Positions 53,609 through 62,725 of a DNA stretch of 64,000 nt are shown in pieces. Every line of letters begins with the position of its first letter. Positions within the stretch are counted from its first letter, which is position 1. A model generated the notes under the pieces. It was not told the origin of the DNA. It saw nothing but the letters and a program-made list of their open reading frames with translations, and did not search any database. The DNA comes from Leisingera sp. ANG-M7 (lineage in GTDB: Bacteria; Pseudomonadota; Alphaproteobacteria; Rhodobacterales; Rhodobacteraceae). The stretch covers positions 1-64,000 of the forward strand of contig NZ_JWLI01000008.1 in NCBI RefSeq assembly GCF_000813965.1, read 5' to 3'. Position numbers and translations under genes: made by a program.

Positions 53609-54541
53609 TCAACTCAATACCAGCAGCCAGAACCACACGGTCAGAATGCTGGCCCCGGTGGCAATCAGCACCGAGGACGCCGCCACCCGTTTGGCCCGCC
53701 CGTACATATTGGCGAAGATATAGCCGTTGAACCCGGTTGCCATTGCCGCGTTCAGCACACCCGACCGGAACAGGTCCTGCGGCAGCGCCAAGGCCGAACC
53801 CAGCGTCCAGACAATCGCCGGATGGATCATCAGCGAGGTGAAGCAGACAAACAGGATTGCCCGCATATCGCCTTCGGGGCGGTACTTCACCAGCACGCCG
53901 CCAAGCGCAAACAGCGCGCAGGGCAGGGCGGCGCGGATGATCAGCGACAGCGCCTCATCCACCACCAGCGGAATCGAAAACCCGGAAAGGTTCACCGCAA
54001 ACCCGGCGGCTATGCCCAGAATCAGAACATTCCGGAACATTGCGTTCAGCACCGAGGTCAGGGTTTTGATCCCGCCCGCGCTGCGGTTGCGCACAAATTC
54101 CATCGCGGTGATGCCGACGCCATAGCAGAACGGTGAGTGGAAGGCGATGATCGCATAGTTGCCGGTCAGGTTCTCCGGCCCGAACGCGCGTTCGGTAATC
54201 GGCAGCCCAAGCAGAACCGAGTTGGAGAACAAGCAGCAGAAGCCGATGGCAATGCAGTCCTCCCACTCCCGCTTGAACAGGATGCGGGCGCCGAACACAC
54301 CGATCAGAAAGCAGGTAAAGGCGCCGGTATAGAAACTGCCCAGCAGCCGGGGATCGAAACTGGCCGACAGGTCCAGTTCCGCCATGGCCTTGAACAGCAG
54401 GCAGGGGATCGCAAAGCCTTGCGCAAACTTCATTACGCCTTCGATGTGATCCTGGTTCAGCACACCCCGCGCCGTCGCGGCATAGCCTGCGCCGACAACC
54501 AGGAACACCGGCAGGATGACATCAATCAAGCTTTGAAACAC
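53609..54541 (-). CDS. AEC family transporter
   Basis: A 310-aa membrane protein with ten predicted hydrophobic helices, of the auxin-efflux-carrier/malonate-transporter class (start VILPVFLVVGAGYAATARGVLNQDHIEGVMKFAQGFAIPCLLF; central IAFHSPFCYGVGI). The substrate is unknown. It converges on the racemase gene, next to the catabolic locus, and may export or import an organic acid. No ribosomal or regulatory features stand out. Confidence 0.88.
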   Translation of the reverse strand: MFQSLIDVILPVFLVVGAGYAATARGVLNQDHIEGVMKFAQGFAIPCLLFKAMAELDLSASFDPRLLGSFYTGAFTCFLIGVFGARILFKREWEDCIAIGFCCLFSNSVLLGLPITERAFGPENLTGNYAIIAFHSPFCYGVGITAMEFVRNRSAGGIKTLTSVLNAMFRNVLILGIAAGFAVNLSGFSIPLVVDEALSLIIRAALPCALFALGGVLVKYRPEGDMRAILFVCFTSLMIHPAIVWTLGSALALPQDLFRSGVLNAAMATGFNGYIFANMYGRAKRVAASSVLIATGASILTVWFWLLVLS

Positions 54542-54564
54542 TGGGCGGCCTCAAATTTCGCAAA

Positions 54565-54592
54565 TGAAAAAGGGCGCTTTTATGCGCCCCTT
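54565..54592 (-). terminator. Rho-independent terminator of the MBL-tatD-holB operon
   Basis: GGGCGC (54572-54577) pairs with GCGCCC (54584-54589). On the minus strand TTTTT follows. It lies directly after the MBL-fold gene stop. Confidence 0.8.
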
Positions 54593-55389
54593 CAGATCTC
54601 CATCCGGATCACCATGCCGTCATAGGCGGGCGTGATGTGCTCTGGTGTCTCGGCATCGATGGTCGCGTAGTCCATGTCGATGTGCATGTTGGTGATGATG
54701 CCGCGCTTGGGCGCCATCCGTTCAAACCAGTCCAGCGCGTCCTGGTAGCTGAAATGCGTCGGATGCGGGGTCCGGCGCAGCCCGTCCAGGATCCAGACGT
54801 CCAGCCCCTCCAGTTCCGGCAGAGCGGCATCCGGGATTTCCTTCACATCCGGCAGATACACCAGTCCGCCGATGCGGAACCCCAGCGCGTCGATGGAGCC
54901 GTGGTTCACTTCAAACGGGCGGAACGGGATTTCGCCGCCTGGCCCGTCGATGGAGAACGGTCCGCTGATGCTCTTCAGGTCCAGAATGGGCGGGTAGGGG
55001 GAGCCGTCGGGCTGCGCAAAGGCATAGCCGAAGCGGTTCAGCAGGTCGTTCTGGGTCGGCCCGTCTGCATAGACGGGGATGCGCTGGCGCATGTTGAAAT
55101 AGACCATGCGCAGATCGTCGACGCCGTGCAGATGATCGGCGTGGGAATGGGTGTAAACCACCGCATCCAGCCGGCCCACCTCAGCATCCAGCAGCTGGTT
55201 GCGCATGTCCGGCGGGGTGTCGATCAGCACCGAGGTTGTGCCGCCCGCATCAATGCGCTCCACCAGCATCGAGCAGCGGCCGCGGCGGTTCCTGGGGTTC
55301 TTTGGATCGCAATCTCCCCAATGGCCGCCAATCCGCGGCACCCCGCCGGAGGAGCCCGAGCCAAGGATGGTGAAACGCATCTCAGCCAT
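54592..55389 (-). CDS. MBL fold metallohydrolase (PhnP-like)
   Basis: A 265-aa metallo-beta-lactamase-fold enzyme with THSHADHLHG (H81, H83, D85, H86), the GSGSSGG start and a C-terminal ITNMHIDMDY ligand region. It resembles PhnP/cyclic-phosphodiesterase-like hydrolases. The ATG at 55389 overlaps the tatD stop (ATGA); a second in-frame ATG three codons later is an alternative. It is last in the minus-strand housekeeping run, before a strong terminator. Confidence 0.9.
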   Translation of the reverse strand: MAEMRFTILGSGSSGGVPRIGGHWGDCDPKNPRNRRGRCSMLVERIDAGGTTSVLIDTPPDMRNQLLDAEVGRLDAVVYTHSHADHLHGVDDLRMVYFNMRQRIPVYADGPTQNDLLNRFGYAFAQPDGSPYPPILDLKSISGPFSIDGPGGEIPFRPFEVNHGSIDALGFRIGGLVYLPDVKEIPDAALPELEGLDVWILDGLRRTPHPTHFSYQDALDWFERMAPKRGIITNMHIDMDYATIDAETPEHITPAYDGMVIRMEI

Positions 55390-56198
55390 CAGGCGGCGGC
55401 CTCATAAGCTGCTGCCTTCCAGAACAGGCGGTCGAAATTGGCCTGTGTCTGCGCGGCAAAGGCGGCGTAGTCCATGCCGAACACCTCAGCCCCCACCTTG
55501 CCGGTAAAGGCCGTGTATGCGGGTTCGTTGCGCTTGCCGCGGTAAGGCGGCGGCGCCAGATAGGGCGCGTCGGTTTCCAGCAGGATGCGTTCCACCGGGG
55601 TGGCGGCAAAGATATCGCGCAGCTCCTGGCTCTTGGGGAAGGCGGCAATGCCGGACATCGACAGGTAGAACCCCAGATCCAGCGCGGCCTTTGCCAGCTC
55701 AGCTGAAGAGGAGAAGCAGTGCATCACGCAGGAATAGGCGCCGTTCTTCATCTCCTCACCCAGGATGCGCGCCATGTCTTCGTCGGCGGCGCGGGCGTGG
55801 ATGATCAGCGGCAGGCCGGTTTCGCGGGCGGCGGCAATGTGAATGCGCAGGGATTCCTGCTGCACCTTGGCGCTGTCGGCGGTGTAGTGGTAGTCGAGAC
55901 CCGTCTCGCCAATGCCGACAAACTTCGGGTGTTTGGCCAGCGCCACCAGCTCATCCACCGAAACCAGCGGCTCGTCCGCGGCGCTCATCGGGTGGGTGCC
56001 AGCGGCGTAGAACACCGGTGCGTGGGCTTCGGCAATCGCGCGCACGGACGGTTCGTTCTTCATCTTGGTGCAGATCGTCACCATACGGGTGACGCCGACC
56101 TCAGCGGCGCTGGCGATCACCTCATCCAGGCGGCCTTCGAAGTCCGGAAAGTCCAGGTGGCAATGGCTGTCCGTTATCTGTGGGGGCGTCTCGGTCAT
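55389..56198 (-). CDS. TatD family deoxyribonuclease/hydrolase
   Basis: A 269-aa TIM-barrel metal-dependent hydrolase of the TatD group. The metal ligands are visible in ITDSHCHLDF (His-x-His), GETGLDYHYT (Glu), IIHARAADEDM and MHCFSS (His), and ILLETDAPYL (Asp). It probably acts as a Mg-dependent DNase or 3'-phosphatase in the cytoplasm. It overlaps the MBL gene by 3 nt and lies just downstream of holB, as commonly seen in alphaproteobacteria. Confidence 0.95.
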   Translation of the reverse strand: MTETPPQITDSHCHLDFPDFEGRLDEVIASAAEVGVTRMVTICTKMKNEPSVRAIAEAHAPVFYAAGTHPMSAADEPLVSVDELVALAKHPKFVGIGETGLDYHYTADSAKVQQESLRIHIAAARETGLPLIIHARAADEDMARILGEEMKNGAYSCVMHCFSSSAELAKAALDLGFYLSMSGIAAFPKSQELRDIFAATPVERILLETDAPYLAPPPYRGKRNEPAYTAFTGKVGAEVFGMDYAAFAAQTQANFDRLFWKAAAYEAAA

Positions 56199-56233
56199 TT
56201 GTCCTCTGGTGCCGCTTGCACCGCGCCAAAACC

Positions 56234-57352
56234 CTAGCGCGACGCGGTTTCCTGCATCTTGAAAACCGTATCTAGGACAAGGGCGGCGGGGTCAAGGTTC
56301 ACCGCCTGTCCGTGGCGGGCGCGCGCTGTCACTTCCGCGGCAAGGTCGGCCCAGGCGCGTGCCTTGCGGGGATCGGGCGACAAGCGCTGCAGCATCGCCG
56401 CCTCCTGCGGTGCCGCCTCGGGCGCTGGCGGTGCGCCGGTGGCGCCTGTGCGCGCGAGCCGGGCCAGCGCCATCTCTGTCAGCGACAACAGCAATTCAAA
56501 CCGGTCAGCCGCACCGCGCTGGGCAGCAGCCTCGGCCAGGGCCATTGCCCGCTGGCGGTCCAGCCGGGGCATGGAATCGAGGATCTGCACCAGCTCGGCA
56601 TAGATCTTGAGTCCGCCCAGGTTGATCAGCCGCAGCGCCGCGCCGACAGAACCGCCCGCCAGGGCTGCGAGATTGTCCATGTTCTGGGGCAGCTCGACAC
56701 CCGATTGCGCCAGCGCTGCCTCCATGTCCGGTGCAGACAGCGGCCCCAGCCGCAGGGTGCGGCAGCGGGAGCGGATCGTCGGTAAAAGGCGCGAGGGCTG
56801 GTGCGAGATCAAGAGGATCGTTGTGCGCGCAGGCGGCTCTTCCAGCATTTTCAGCAGCGCGTTGGCGGCGCTCACGTTCATGTCGTCGGCGGCGTCCACG
56901 ATCACCACCCGCCGACCGCCGTCGGTGGCCGACAGGCCGAAAAAGCGGTTCAATTTACGTATGTCATCGACCACGATCTGACTGCGCAGTTTGCCCTTGT
57001 CGTCGTAGGAGCGGGTGATCGGTGCCAGTCCGGGTTCGGCCAACGCCTGGATGCGGTGCGAGACCGGGTGCTCAGGGTCAATGTCCAGTGTCTGCGGCGG
57101 CGGCGGGGCGCCGAACAGGCCCTCCTCGGCCGGCGGCGTTGCCAGCAGGAAGCGGGCGATCCGCCAGGCGAGGGTCGCCTTGCCGACACCCTGCGGGCCG
57201 GTCAGCAGCCAGCCGTGGTGCAGGCGGGCGGAGTTGTACGCGGTCAGGAAATCCTGCTCCGCCGCGTCCTGGCCGATGAGGCGCAGGGTCTCGCGCGGAT
57301 GCGGCGCGCCCTCGGCCTGGTCGGCGCGGGGAAGGTCTTCGTCAGCGCTCAT
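56234..57352 (-). CDS. holB: DNA polymerase III subunit delta'
   Basis: Clamp-loader subunit (372 aa). The AAA+-like N-terminus has AYNSARLHHGWLLTGPQGVGKATLAWRIARFLL, with a Walker-A-like GPQGVGKA loop, then VDDIRKLNRFFGLSATDGGRRVVIVDAADDMNVSAANALLKMLEEPP and ISHQPSRLLPTIRSRC (sensor/arginine region). No zinc-finger cysteines are seen in the usual position, as is common for delta'. It overlaps tmk by 4 nt, giving the frequent tmk-holB-tatD order. Confidence 0.93.
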   Translation of the reverse strand: MSADEDLPRADQAEGAPHPRETLRLIGQDAAEQDFLTAYNSARLHHGWLLTGPQGVGKATLAWRIARFLLATPPAEEGLFGAPPPPQTLDIDPEHPVSHRIQALAEPGLAPITRSYDDKGKLRSQIVVDDIRKLNRFFGLSATDGGRRVVIVDAADDMNVSAANALLKMLEEPPARTTILLISHQPSRLLPTIRSRCRTLRLGPLSAPDMEAALAQSGVELPQNMDNLAALAGGSVGAALRLINLGGLKIYAELVQILDSMPRLDRQRAMALAEAAAQRGAADRFELLLSLTEMALARLARTGATGAPPAPEAAPQEAAMLQRLSPDPRKARAWADLAAEVTARARHGQAVNLDPAALVLDTVFKMQETASR

Positions 57353-57999
57353 GCAGCAGGCCCTTCCAGCGCCTCATCCGCCAGTTTGCGGACATCGGCA
57401 GCGACGTCCTCCACCGGGCGGGCGCCATCGACCACGCGGAAGCGGTTGGCAAATTCCTGCGCCAGCGCCAGGAAGCCCGCGCGCATCTTTTCCTGCAATT
57501 CGACGCCGAAATCCTCGAACCGTTCTTCTGTACCCTGCCGCCCCTTGGCGCGCGCCAGACCTTCAGCCGGGTCCATGTCAATCAGCAGGGTCAGATCCGG
57601 CTCGCGTCCAATCATCAGCTTGTGCATCTGGTCGACCGCGGCGCGCAGATCGCCGCGCGACAAGCCCTGATACATCCGAGTGCTGTCGGCAAAGCGGTCG
57701 CAGATCACCACCTTGCCAGCCGCGAGGGCAGGTTCGATGGTGCGTTCCAGATGGTCGCGCCGCGCCGCCATGAACAGCAGCAGCTCAGTCTCCGCCGACC
57801 AGCGGTCGGGATCGCCCTCCAGCACCAGGCGGCGGATCTCCTCAGCTCCGGGGGAGCCGCCGGGTTCGCGTGTCAGCACCACATCGCGGCCCTCCGCCTG
57901 CAGCGCCTCGGCCAGCAGGCGGCACTGGGTGGACTTGCCGGACCCGTCGATGCCTTCAAAGGTGATGAACAGGCCGCCGCGCCCCGTGTCCGCTGTCAC
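57349..57999 (-). CDS. tmk: Thymidylate kinase
   Basis: Phosphorylates dTMP to dTDP. The 216-aa enzyme has the P-loop FEGIDGSGKSTQ (residues 14-25), the DR(Y)-type motif ICDRFADSTRMYQG and the LID-region basic motif (DPAEGLARAKGRQG). The TREPGGSPGAEEIRRLVL segment is typical. It overlaps the carboxypeptidase and holB genes by 4 nt each, consistent with one operon. Confidence 0.96.
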   Translation of the reverse strand: MTADTGRGGLFITFEGIDGSGKSTQCRLLAEALQAEGRDVVLTREPGGSPGAEEIRRLVLEGDPDRWSAETELLLFMAARRDHLERTIEPALAAGKVVICDRFADSTRMYQGLSRGDLRAAVDQMHKLMIGREPDLTLLIDMDPAEGLARAKGRQGTEERFEDFGVELQEKMRAGFLALAQEFANRFRVVDGARPVEDVAADVRKLADEALEGPAA

Positions 58000-59216
58000 A
58001 GCGCCCCCTCGGGACCGGTCAGGAATTGCTTTATCAGCACTTGTGCCGCGGTTTTCACCCGCACCACAAATCCGCCTGCGGGCACATCGCTTTCGGCCAC
58101 CAGCGGCAGCCGCACCTCCGGCAGTTCTTCGGGCTGCAGCACCAGTTCCGCCAGACGCTGGCCTTGTGCTACCGGCGCCTCAATCGGGCCGCTGTAGACA
58201 ACTTCGCCCTCGATTGTGCCACCGGCCAAAGACGGCAGCAGGATCTCCAGATCCTCGGCCGGCACCAGCCCTACCGATCGCTCGGCCCCCCGCCAAATCT
58301 CGGCTTCGGCGATGGGGATGCCCTCTTTGGCAACGGTTTTCTTGGTAAATTGGCGAAACGACCAGTTAACGAGGGCTTCTGCCTCCTCTGCCCGGGCGCG
58401 TTCGCTGTCCAGGCCGGAAACCACAAAGATCACCCGCCGGTCGCCCTGCTTGGCAGAACCGACGAGACCGTAGCCCGCTTCTTCAGTGTGGCCGGTCTTC
58501 AGCCCGTCGGCGCCGATGCCCAGTTTCAGAAGAGGGTTGCGGTTGCGGACATTGGAGGGCGCGCGGCCGTCAAACTCGAACTTGGTTTCGGCAAACAGCG
58601 GATAGTATTCCGGGAAATCCTCGATCAGCCGCTCGGCCAGTATCGCCAGGTCATGCACCGACATCCGGTGCCCGGCGGCGGGCCAGCCGTTGGAATTGGC
58701 AAAGGTCGAGGCGGTCATGCCCAGTTCCTGGCCGCGCTTGGTCATGTAGCGGGCAAAGCCCGCCTCTGTTCCATCCGGGCTCAGCGCCTCGGCGATCACC
58801 ACGCAGGCGTCGTTACCGGACAGCACGATGATTCCGCGCAGCAAATCTTCGACCCGCACCCGGTCCAGCGTATCCAGGAACATGGTGGAGCCCTTGTAGC
58901 TCATCGCGTGCTGGCTGACGGGCAGGGTTTCATTCAGGGTCAGCCGCCCGTCGCGCAGCGCCTCAAAGGCCACATAGAGCGTCATCAGTTTGGACATCGA
59001 GGCCGGCGGCAGCGGCACATCTGCGTTCTTTGACAGCAGCACGGTGTCCGTGCCCGAATCCAGCACATAGGCCGCGCGTGCCTTGGTATCAAAAGCGGCG
59101 GCTGACAGTGCTGAAAGGCTTACGGCCAGACCGGCGGCAAGACCTGTGCGCAGAGATGATTTCAGGAGACGCGCCAGATGCGCGCCGGGGGTGTCAGTTC
59201 GTGACAGCATAGGCAT
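57996..59216 (-). CDS. D-alanyl-D-alanine carboxypeptidase (PBP5/6 type)
   Basis: A 406-aa low-molecular-weight PBP that trims the terminal D-Ala of peptidoglycan stem peptides in the periplasm. It has a signal segment (about residues 20-42, ends in SAAAF), the nucleophile motif SMSK (S73-K76), SGN (S133-N135) and KTG (K240-G242). A PBP5-type beta-sheet C-terminal domain follows at about 280-390. It overlaps the upstream SPOR lipoprotein gene by 23 nt, and tmk follows with a 4-nt overlap. Confidence 0.95.
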   Translation of the reverse strand: MPMLSRTDTPGAHLARLLKSSLRTGLAAGLAVSLSALSAAAFDTKARAAYVLDSGTDTVLLSKNADVPLPPASMSKLMTLYVAFEALRDGRLTLNETLPVSQHAMSYKGSTMFLDTLDRVRVEDLLRGIIVLSGNDACVVIAEALSPDGTEAGFARYMTKRGQELGMTASTFANSNGWPAAGHRMSVHDLAILAERLIEDFPEYYPLFAETKFEFDGRAPSNVRNRNPLLKLGIGADGLKTGHTEEAGYGLVGSAKQGDRRVIFVVSGLDSERARAEEAEALVNWSFRQFTKKTVAKEGIPIAEAEIWRGAERSVGLVPAEDLEILLPSLAGGTIEGEVVYSGPIEAPVAQGQRLAELVLQPEELPEVRLPLVAESDVPAGGFVVRVKTAAQVLIKQFLTGPEGAL

Positions 59217-60117
59217 CAGCGAATCCGGTGTCCTTTACGCTTTTCAGAAGCTGGCTGCGCTCGGCCTTGCTTTGCGCCGGGCCAACCAGCACCCGCCAGA
59301 AAGTCTTTCCGCTGGTGGATTGCTTGCGCACTTCCGGCACCATTCCGGAGCTGCGCATTGCGTTGGCGGCATGTTTAGCATTGGCTTCAACACTGAAGAT
59401 GCCGATCTGGATGTATGGTTTTCTCAGCGACGTCTTCTGCTGTTTGGAGGCCGGCGCCGGGGCCGGCTCAGCCTTGGCAGCTGCTGCAGTTGCATCCGGG
59501 GCGGTGGGCGCCGAGGCCTCAATCGCGGCGGCGGCACCGGCAATCGGATCCAGCGGCGTCTCAGAGATCTCGCTGCTGGCCAGCGCATCGTCGCTCAGCC
59601 CAGCGTCGCCCTCCGGCGCAGGTTCGGCGCCTGACAAGTCTTCGGGTTGCGGCTCCGGGGCGACTTCCTCGCGCCGCAGGGCGGTAACGTTCACTTCAAC
59701 CGGTGCGCCGGCGAGCATCCCCAGAGCGGCAGCGGCATCCGAGGACACCTGCAGCCGCGGTCCCGGAATCTCGCGCTCGCGCCGGAACAGGGCACCGATC
59801 ACGAACTGGCCGTTAGCATTGTTGCGGATGATCACCCGTTCGGGGTCCTTGGTGTCGGGATGCGCCACCCAGACCCCGCCGATCGACGGACGCCCGTCCC
59901 ACAGGCCGGCTTCGGTAACCTGGAACACGTCGGGCGCTTCCACGTCGCGCTCCACCAGTTTGGTGCTGCTGGAGTTGCGGACCTCGCCTTCCGCCTTGGG
60001 TTTCGGTTCCAGGAAGCCCAGTTTCGGCCCGTCCTCGCAAGCCGCCAGGACCAGCAGGCCCAAGGCCGCTGCGGTGATCCGCGGGGCCTTTCTTGCTCTC
60101 GACACCGTGTTTGACAT
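59194..60117 (-). CDS. SPOR-domain lipoprotein with RlpA-like barrel
   Basis: A 307-aa lipoprotein. The lipobox LAAC (C27) follows a hydrophobic signal. Residues 60-155 (GLWDGRPSIGGVWVAHPD, RVIIRNNANGQFVIGALFRRE, SSDAAAALGMLAGAPVEVNVTALRRE) resemble the RlpA double-psi beta-barrel. An Ala/Pro/Glu linker follows, and residues 230-305 form a SPOR repeat (YIQIGIFSVEANAKHAANAM...WRVLVGP). It probably binds denuded peptidoglycan at the septum. The ATG at 60117 starts the lipoprotein signal; the longer ORF is unsupported. Overlaps the carboxypeptidase gene by 23 nt. Confidence 0.88.
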   Translation of the reverse strand: MSNTVSRARKAPRITAAALGLLVLAACEDGPKLGFLEPKPKAEGEVRNSSSTKLVERDVEAPDVFQVTEAGLWDGRPSIGGVWVAHPDTKDPERVIIRNNANGQFVIGALFRREREIPGPRLQVSSDAAAALGMLAGAPVEVNVTALRREEVAPEPQPEDLSGAEPAPEGDAGLSDDALASSEISETPLDPIAGAAAAIEASAPTAPDATAAAAKAEPAPAPASKQQKTSLRKPYIQIGIFSVEANAKHAANAMRSSGMVPEVRKQSTSGKTFWRVLVGPAQSKAERSQLLKSVKDTGFADAYAVTN

Positions 60118-60369
60118 GCTTTCATCCTTGCCTGTGCCCGCGGCGCTTTTGCGCCCCTGCCGGAATGCCCGGTCTTCTTGATTTGCGGCATGATAGCCTG
60201 CGCTTCCGGTCATGAAAACCCTGCCGGATCACGATGCAAGGGAAAGCCGCGCCGGTGGCAGATTTCCGCGTGTCTGGCGGCGGCTGGAAAATTTCTCTTG
60301 CGCAGTTTCCGCTGGCCAAGGATTTCCGCTTGCCTCGCCCGGCGTTGCATCCTAAACCGCTGACGGACC

Positions 60370-60459
60370 GGGGAGGTGGCAGAGTGGTCGAATGCGGCGG
60401 TCTTGAAAACCGTTGAACGTGAGAGCGTTCCCAGGGTTCGAATCCCTGTCTCCCCGCCA
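60370..60459 (+). tRNA. tRNA-Ser (anticodon TGA)
   Basis: The acceptor GGGGAGG pairs with TCTCCCC (one G-T). The anticodon stem GCGGT/ACCGT holds the loop CTTGAAA (anticodon TGA). A long variable arm and T-loop GTTCGAA are present, with CCA encoded at 60457-60459. Confidence 0.97.
60430..60459 (+). other. Candidate phage attachment site within the 3' end of tRNA-Ser
   Basis: A tyrosine integrase gene lies 80 nt downstream of this tRNA, and integration of such elements normally uses the tRNA 3' end. The exact core sequence cannot be read without the other element end. Confidence 0.35.
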
Positions 60460-60539
60460 CAAAATCAAGTATTTAGCTGCCGCCTAGTGAGACCGCCCAA
60501 GAGGGGGGATTTTGAGGTTTCCCAAAAAGTTTCCCACGT

Positions 60540-61538
60540 TCATGATCCGTTTTTGTTCTGTTCCCTGAGGCTCTGGGCCTCCTTCGCCAGGCGCTTCTGA
60601 CTCGCGCCCTTGGAATATTTCTGGACCATGGATAGGCTTTTGTGCCCGGTAATCGAGGCGATCTGCTGATCGGTGCAACCTGCCTCTGCCAGTTCACCGG
60701 CGGCGCTGTAGCGCAGGCCGTGCAGCGAATATTCGGTCAGCCCGGCAGACTTTCGCACAGCCATCACCTTCTTTTGCAGCTGGTCATAGTTCAGGGCCCG
60801 GCCGAATTCGTCGGCCAGGATGAATTTCAGGCTGGTTCGCTTGGTGGCTGCAAGGACAGCTGCAAGGCGGGTGGTGAAGGGTATCCAGAGCCGGGCTTTC
60901 GTTTTGCCTTGGGTGACCCAGATTCCGCCATCCTCGATGTGGTCCCATTCCATTCGGGTAAGGTCCGAGGCGCGCTGGCCGGTGCCTAGTGCAAGCTCGA
61001 AAATCAGCAATGCCAGCCCGTCCGAGTGCTTTCGGTAGATCGCGACAGCAGAGGCGGGCCAAGGCTTATGGCCCTCACCTGTCTTGATCTTCGGAATCCC
61101 CTTGGCCGGATTGTCGCGCTGCCAGTCCAAGTCGATTGCGTGCTCGAACAGAATGGACAGCATATGGGGGATATAGTTTGCGAAGCGGGCCCGGTGGCGG
61201 TTCGCCATTTGAGCTTCGATAATTGTGGATCGGCGCATCTTGGTCGGATCTTTGCCGCCCAGCTTGTCTGAGATGTATTCCAGAACCTTCGAATAGTCGG
61301 CCTTGGTCCGCGGGGCCAGACGGTCCCATTTGGGCGACTGTTTATAGCTCTTGATCAGCTTCTCGAACGTGAATTTCTGAGAGAGCGCACCGCCGCCGCG
61401 CATCAGCCGCCAGTATTCCCTGTCATATTCTTCGCTGCTTGGATCGTCAGGCAGGCGCACGTACCGGCCATCCTTGCGGAAATACTGGTACAGCCGCCCC
61501 TTGACCTTCTTTGTTGTTGTGAATTTCTTCTTCACCAT
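60540..61538 (-). CDS. Tyrosine-type site-specific integrase
   Basis: A 332-aa phage integrase with the complete active site: R189 (GTGQRASDL), K212 (GKTK), H273-x-x-R276 (HGLR), H299 (GHKS) and nucleophile Y308 (KYSKG). A SAM-like core-binding domain lies at about 55-150 (FTFEKLIKSYKQSPKWDRLAPRTKADYSKVLEYI) and an N-terminal basic arm-binding region at 1-30. It integrates the element next to tRNA-Ser. It is transcribed toward the tRNA and overlaps the AlpA-like gene by 7 nt. Confidence 0.95.
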   Translation of the reverse strand: MVKKKFTTTKKVKGRLYQYFRKDGRYVRLPDDPSSEEYDREYWRLMRGGGALSQKFTFEKLIKSYKQSPKWDRLAPRTKADYSKVLEYISDKLGGKDPTKMRRSTIIEAQMANRHRARFANYIPHMLSILFEHAIDLDWQRDNPAKGIPKIKTGEGHKPWPASAVAIYRKHSDGLALLIFELALGTGQRASDLTRMEWDHIEDGGIWVTQGKTKARLWIPFTTRLAAVLAATKRTSLKFILADEFGRALNYDQLQKKVMAVRKSAGLTEYSLHGLRYSAAGELAEAGCTDQQIASITGHKSLSMVQKYSKGASQKRLAKEAQSLREQNKNGS

Positions 61539-61738
61539 TTCACGTCCTCAAAGCCGTCGACGAAGTCGCCGCGCATCACCGCCCGCAGTTCTTCCGCGTC
61601 CCAGCGTTCGTAGGGGCCAACCTTGCGGGGGCGAGGTAACACACCCTGAGCAACTAGCGCGCGGAATTCTGCAGGCTTCATATCAAGAAGCTGCGCCGCG
61701 CCTTTCTCCGCTACTGCAATGGGTGTCATGCGGCCCAT
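61532..61738 (-). CDS. AlpA/excisionase-like DNA-binding protein
   Basis: A 68-aa protein with a helix-turn-helix-like pattern (MKPAEFRALVAQGVLPRPRKVGPYERWDAEELRAVM), typical of MerR-like AlpA/Xis proteins that sit next to tyrosine integrases. GGAG precedes the ATG at 61738. It overlaps the integrase start by 7 nt and is probably the recombination directionality factor, or a regulator of integrase expression. Confidence 0.75.
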   Translation of the reverse strand: MGRMTPIAVAEKGAAQLLDMKPAEFRALVAQGVLPRPRKVGPYERWDAEELRAVMRGDFVDGFEDVKW

Positions 61739-61755
61739 GGGGGTCTCCGGGGTCT

Positions 61756-62415
61756 TTAAGACTGATTGGCTTGGATGGCGGTCATGATGGCTGGGAGGTG
61801 GTTATCCCGGTCTCGCGCCATGGGCATGATCACGCCAAGAGAATTGGGGTCGCCAACATACGTGATGGTCTGTGCGTGCGCTGGCTCAGCCGGGTGGATT
61901 TCAAAGCCGATGGCCCATTCCGTCAGGTGCTGCAATTGCCCCGGTTGAACTGCTGTGTAGCGTTCGTCTGGGACGGCAAGCCGCGGGTCTTTGCGTTTCG
62001 CGGAAATCGCTGATCGCCACTCCGGGAAGCGATCCGCCTTCTCAACGAACTCGGCAATTGCGTGAGTGAAGGGCTCGTTTTCCTTCCACGACACCGGAGC
62101 GGCATGAGTACTGTAGATGTCGCCAGTCGGGATTTTGATCGTGGATGTCCCCCAGTTCCAGGTGGTCGACACGTTGCCGAATTCATCCTCTTCCGGCTCG
62201 AACTCAGCCGGTGTCACCCTGATGATTGCGGGGCGGGGTGCCTTGGCGGATTCATCCTTTTGGATCAGCATGACGGTGCCGTTCGTGGCAACGATCCAGG
62301 CGCCGCCGCCCTCAATCGGCTCCACCAAAGCGCCTGCCAAGTAGTAGCGAGCGCAATCAGTCGTCACCTTCATTGCGCGCATCAGACGCAGCATGGACAG
62401 TTCAAAGTGGCTCAT
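61756..62415 (-). CDS. Phage protein, possibly sliding-clamp-like
   Basis: A 219-aa protein of unknown function. The segment ARYYLAGALVEPIEGGGAWIVATNGTVMLIQKDE resembles the first strand/loop of DnaN-type clamp domains, with a repeated 'gives value, then displays it' pattern, but overall similarity is not strong. GGAGGA precedes the ATG at 62415. It belongs to the small cluster of element genes transcribed toward the integrase. Confidence 0.55.
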   Translation of the reverse strand: MSHFELSMLRLMRAMKVTTDCARYYLAGALVEPIEGGGAWIVATNGTVMLIQKDESAKAPRPAIIRVTPAEFEPEEDEFGNVSTTWNWGTSTIKIPTGDIYSTHAAPVSWKENEPFTHAIAEFVEKADRFPEWRSAISAKRKDPRLAVPDERYTAVQPGQLQHLTEWAIGFEIHPAEPAHAQTITYVGDPNSLGVIMPMARDRDNHLPAIMTAIQANQS

Positions 62416-62439
62416 TGGTTCCTCCGGCGGTTTCAGGAT

Positions 62440-62712
62440 TCAGTTGACGCGGATCGCATAGACCTCGACGGGATCGGGGCCGAAATGCGGGTGCGTGATG
62501 GTGGTTTTGCGATAGCCGAGCCAGGGGCGCGTGATACGGCGGCTGGTGTCGCCCTTTGGCGGGTAGCCCTTGGTCAGCTCAATGTCGAAGTACGAGCGGC
62601 CCTCAAGGCGCTTAGCCCAGTAGGGGTTGGCCTTCCGGTATTCCTCGACTTTCTCGCCGCTCTTGATCTGGTCGAAGTAGATGCTTTTCAGAGGGAGGTG
62701 CAGAGTGCTCAT
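62440..62712 (-). CDS. ASCH-domain-like small phage protein
   Basis: A 90-aa protein with the ASCH-like start LHLPLKSIYFDQIKSGEKVEEYRKANPYWAKRL, suggesting an RNA- or nucleotide-binding fold. The ATG at 62712 has AGGAGG upstream; the longer in-frame ORF to 62784 is unsupported. It lies in the element gene cluster. The role is unknown, but ASCH proteins are frequent in phages. Confidence 0.75.
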   Translation of the reverse strand: MSTLHLPLKSIYFDQIKSGEKVEEYRKANPYWAKRLEGRSYFDIELTKGYPPKGDTSRRITRPWLGYRKTTITHPHFGPDPVEVYAIRVN

Positions 62713-62725
62713 GTAGCCTCCTGGA